Positions 63,063 to 64,000 of a stretch of 64,000 bases of DNA are shown piece after piece (within the stretch, counting starts at the first letter, position 1; the number at the start of each line of letters is the position of its first letter). A model generated the notes under the pieces. That model was not told where the DNA came from, did not search any database, and was given only the letters and a program-made list of their open reading frames with translations. The stretch covers positions 1-64,000 of the forward strand of contig JANSYS010000017.1 of assembly GCA_024742275.1 (NCBI GenBank), in the 5' to 3' direction. The DNA comes from Alphaproteobacteria bacterium (GTDB lineage Bacteria > Pseudomonadota > Alphaproteobacteria > Thalassobaculales > Thalassobaculaceae). A program made the translations under genes and the position numbers.

Positions 63063-63664
63063 GCGACGCGACCTTCGAGCAGTCCATCGGCGATTTTCTC
63101 GACGCCATCGCCAGTGACGCGCCCGTGCCGGGGGGCGGATCGGTCAGCGCCTATACCGCCGCTGCCGGCATGGGCCTGGTGGTCATGGCCCTTGAAGTTT
63201 CGGTCAAGAAGGCCGACGACGCTGCGCCCTTTGCCGATTTCATCGCCCGGGGCCGCACGGTGATCGCCGAGTTGAAGACCGGCCTGGTGGCGGATATCGA
63301 GTGCTTCTCGACGTACATGGCGACGTTGAAGCTGCCCAAGGGCACAGACGAGGAGGTCGCCAAGCGCAAGGCGGCGATGGGCGCGGCGGCGTTGACCTCG
63401 ACCGCCGTGCCGGTGGCTGCGGCGGCCCATTGCGTTGAAGGGCTGCGGATTGCGGTTGCGGCCCGGGCGATCTGCCGGCCGACGATCATGAGCGATGTCT
63501 ATGCCGGCGCGAACCTGCTTGAAGCGTCCTGTCGGTCGATTCTACTGAACGTCGACGCGAATCTCGGGTCGATCCCATCGCAGGCCGATCGAGACCGCTA
63601 CGCCGAGGCGAAGGCGGAACTGCTGCGGGAGGCTGAAATCCTTCTGGTCCAGGCGACAGATTGA
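63059..63664 (+). CDS. Methenyl-THF cyclohydrolase / formimino-THF cyclodeaminase family (FchA-like)
   Basis: The 201-residue protein is a mostly helical FTCD-type protein with VPGGGSVSAYTAAAGMGLVVMAL, typical of FchA and the cyclodeaminase domain of FTCD. FchA converts 5,10-methenyl-THF to 10-formyl-THF. The start overlaps the folD-like stop (ATGA). Together with the altered FolD active site this suggests the cyclohydrolase step has been separated from the dehydrogenase, as known for methylotrophs. Confidence 0.82.
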   Translation: MSDATFEQSIGDFLDAIASDAPVPGGGSVSAYTAAAGMGLVVMALEVSVKKADDAAPFADFIARGRTVIAELKTGLVADIECFSTYMATLKLPKGTDEEVAKRKAAMGAAALTSTAVPVAAAAHCVEGLRIAVAARAICRPTIMSDVYAGANLLEASCRSILLNVDANLGSIPSQADRDRYAEAKAELLREAEILLVQATD

Positions 63665-63767
63665 CCCTTCAACGGTCTTGTCGTGCCGCGACCCGGCCCC
63701 TGTGCGGACGGAGAGTCCCGTGCTTAACTTCCGTCAATGATCCACTGACACATTCGGGAGCACACAG

Positions 63768-64000
63768 GTGAGCGAGTACGACGTCATCATCAAAGGCGGC
63801 ACGGTGGTCAACGCGGGCGACACGCAGAAGGCCGATGTGGGGGTGAAGGACGGCCGTATCGTCGCCCTTGCCGAGAATCTGACGGGATCCGCCGCCCGTA
63901 CCATCGATGCCGGCGGTCGCTATGTTATGCCCGGTGGTGTCGACAGCCATTGCCACATTCAGCAACCTTCCTCGGGCGGCGGCCAGAACGCCGAGACTTG
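63768..64000 (+). CDS. Dihydropyrimidinase/hydantoinase-type amidohydrolase, N-terminal fragment
   Basis: A GTG at 63768, with GGGAG about 9 bases upstream, starts MSEYDVIIKGGTVVNAGDT and continues to GGVDSHCHI, which holds the first metal histidines of the dihydropyrimidinase/hydantoinase group. The frame stays open to the window edge (about 77 codons). It is the third plus-strand gene after folD and fchA. Confidence 0.8.
   Translation, partial: MSEYDVIIKGGTVVNAGDTQKADVGVKDGRIVALAENLTGSAARTIDAGGRYVMPGGVDSHCHIQQPSSGGGQNAET

Overview
The window is GC-rich, densely packed chromosomal DNA of an alphaproteobacterium. It is most likely a free-living heterotroph of the Rhodospirillales type. That placement is an inference from gene content: a class A RNase P RNA beside mraZ, heterotetrameric sarcosine oxidase, many DMT and MFS permeases, PilZ, and TerB-DnaJ next to Uup. 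I found no phage, insertion sequence, CRISPR array or rRNA. One tRNA, tRNA-Leu(UAA), is present.

Left part (1-13.6 kb). On the minus strand, running off the left edge, are PilZ, TerB-DnaJ, the ABC-F protein Uup, an EamA permease, an AmpD-like amidase, an ornithine/lysine-type decarboxylase, rnpB and the first codons of mraZ. The mraZ leader carries five TGGG boxes at exact 10-bp spacing. A plus-strand c-type cytochrome has a MerR/CueR-type copper-responsive promoter. Then come a D-lactate dehydrogenase-type flavoprotein with a GlcG-like protein, a DUF3750 protein, and an iron alcohol dehydrogenase with a 2-hydroxyacid dehydrogenase.

13.6-21.1 kb. soxBDAG (sarcosine oxidase) and ygfZ lie on the minus strand, followed by a ureohydrolase on the plus strand.

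21.1-35.4 kb. This is the most unusual region: about 15 co-oriented plus-strand genes, many overlapping, plus a divergent lipoprotein. They encode an exported caspase-like protein with an EF-hand-like loop, a CsgG/FlgO-like protein with a DUF4384-like end, three lipoproteins, a lytic transglycosylase and a single-pass membrane protein. There is also a membrane-anchored protein with a Lon-protease-like domain, two exported helical proteins, a MotA/TolQ/ExbB-like channel protein, two further single-pass proteins (one proline-rich), and two cytoplasmic proteins I do not recognise. Together this looks like an uncharacterised envelope-spanning, possibly ion-driven assembly with proteolytic modules.

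35.4-49.9 kb. Metabolic genes follow: VOC/LysR pair, DUF1194 and TusA, an IlvD/Edd dehydratase with DUF3237 and an amidase, and an SDR. Next are an SbtA-SbtB bicarbonate-transport pair, the tRNA, an alpha/beta hydrolase and ilvE. A two-gene unknown operon and an HD phosphohydrolase close this part.

50-64 kb. Transporters, a SPOR lipoprotein, a class II aldolase with a YtcJ amidohydrolase, a bioY interrupted by one in-frame amber codon, a HAD phosphatase and a second amidohydrolase lead to folD, an FchA-like cyclohydrolase and a truncated dihydropyrimidinase-type gene. Sarcosine oxidase, YgfZ, FolD and the FchA-like protein suggest attention to folate-linked one-carbon units.
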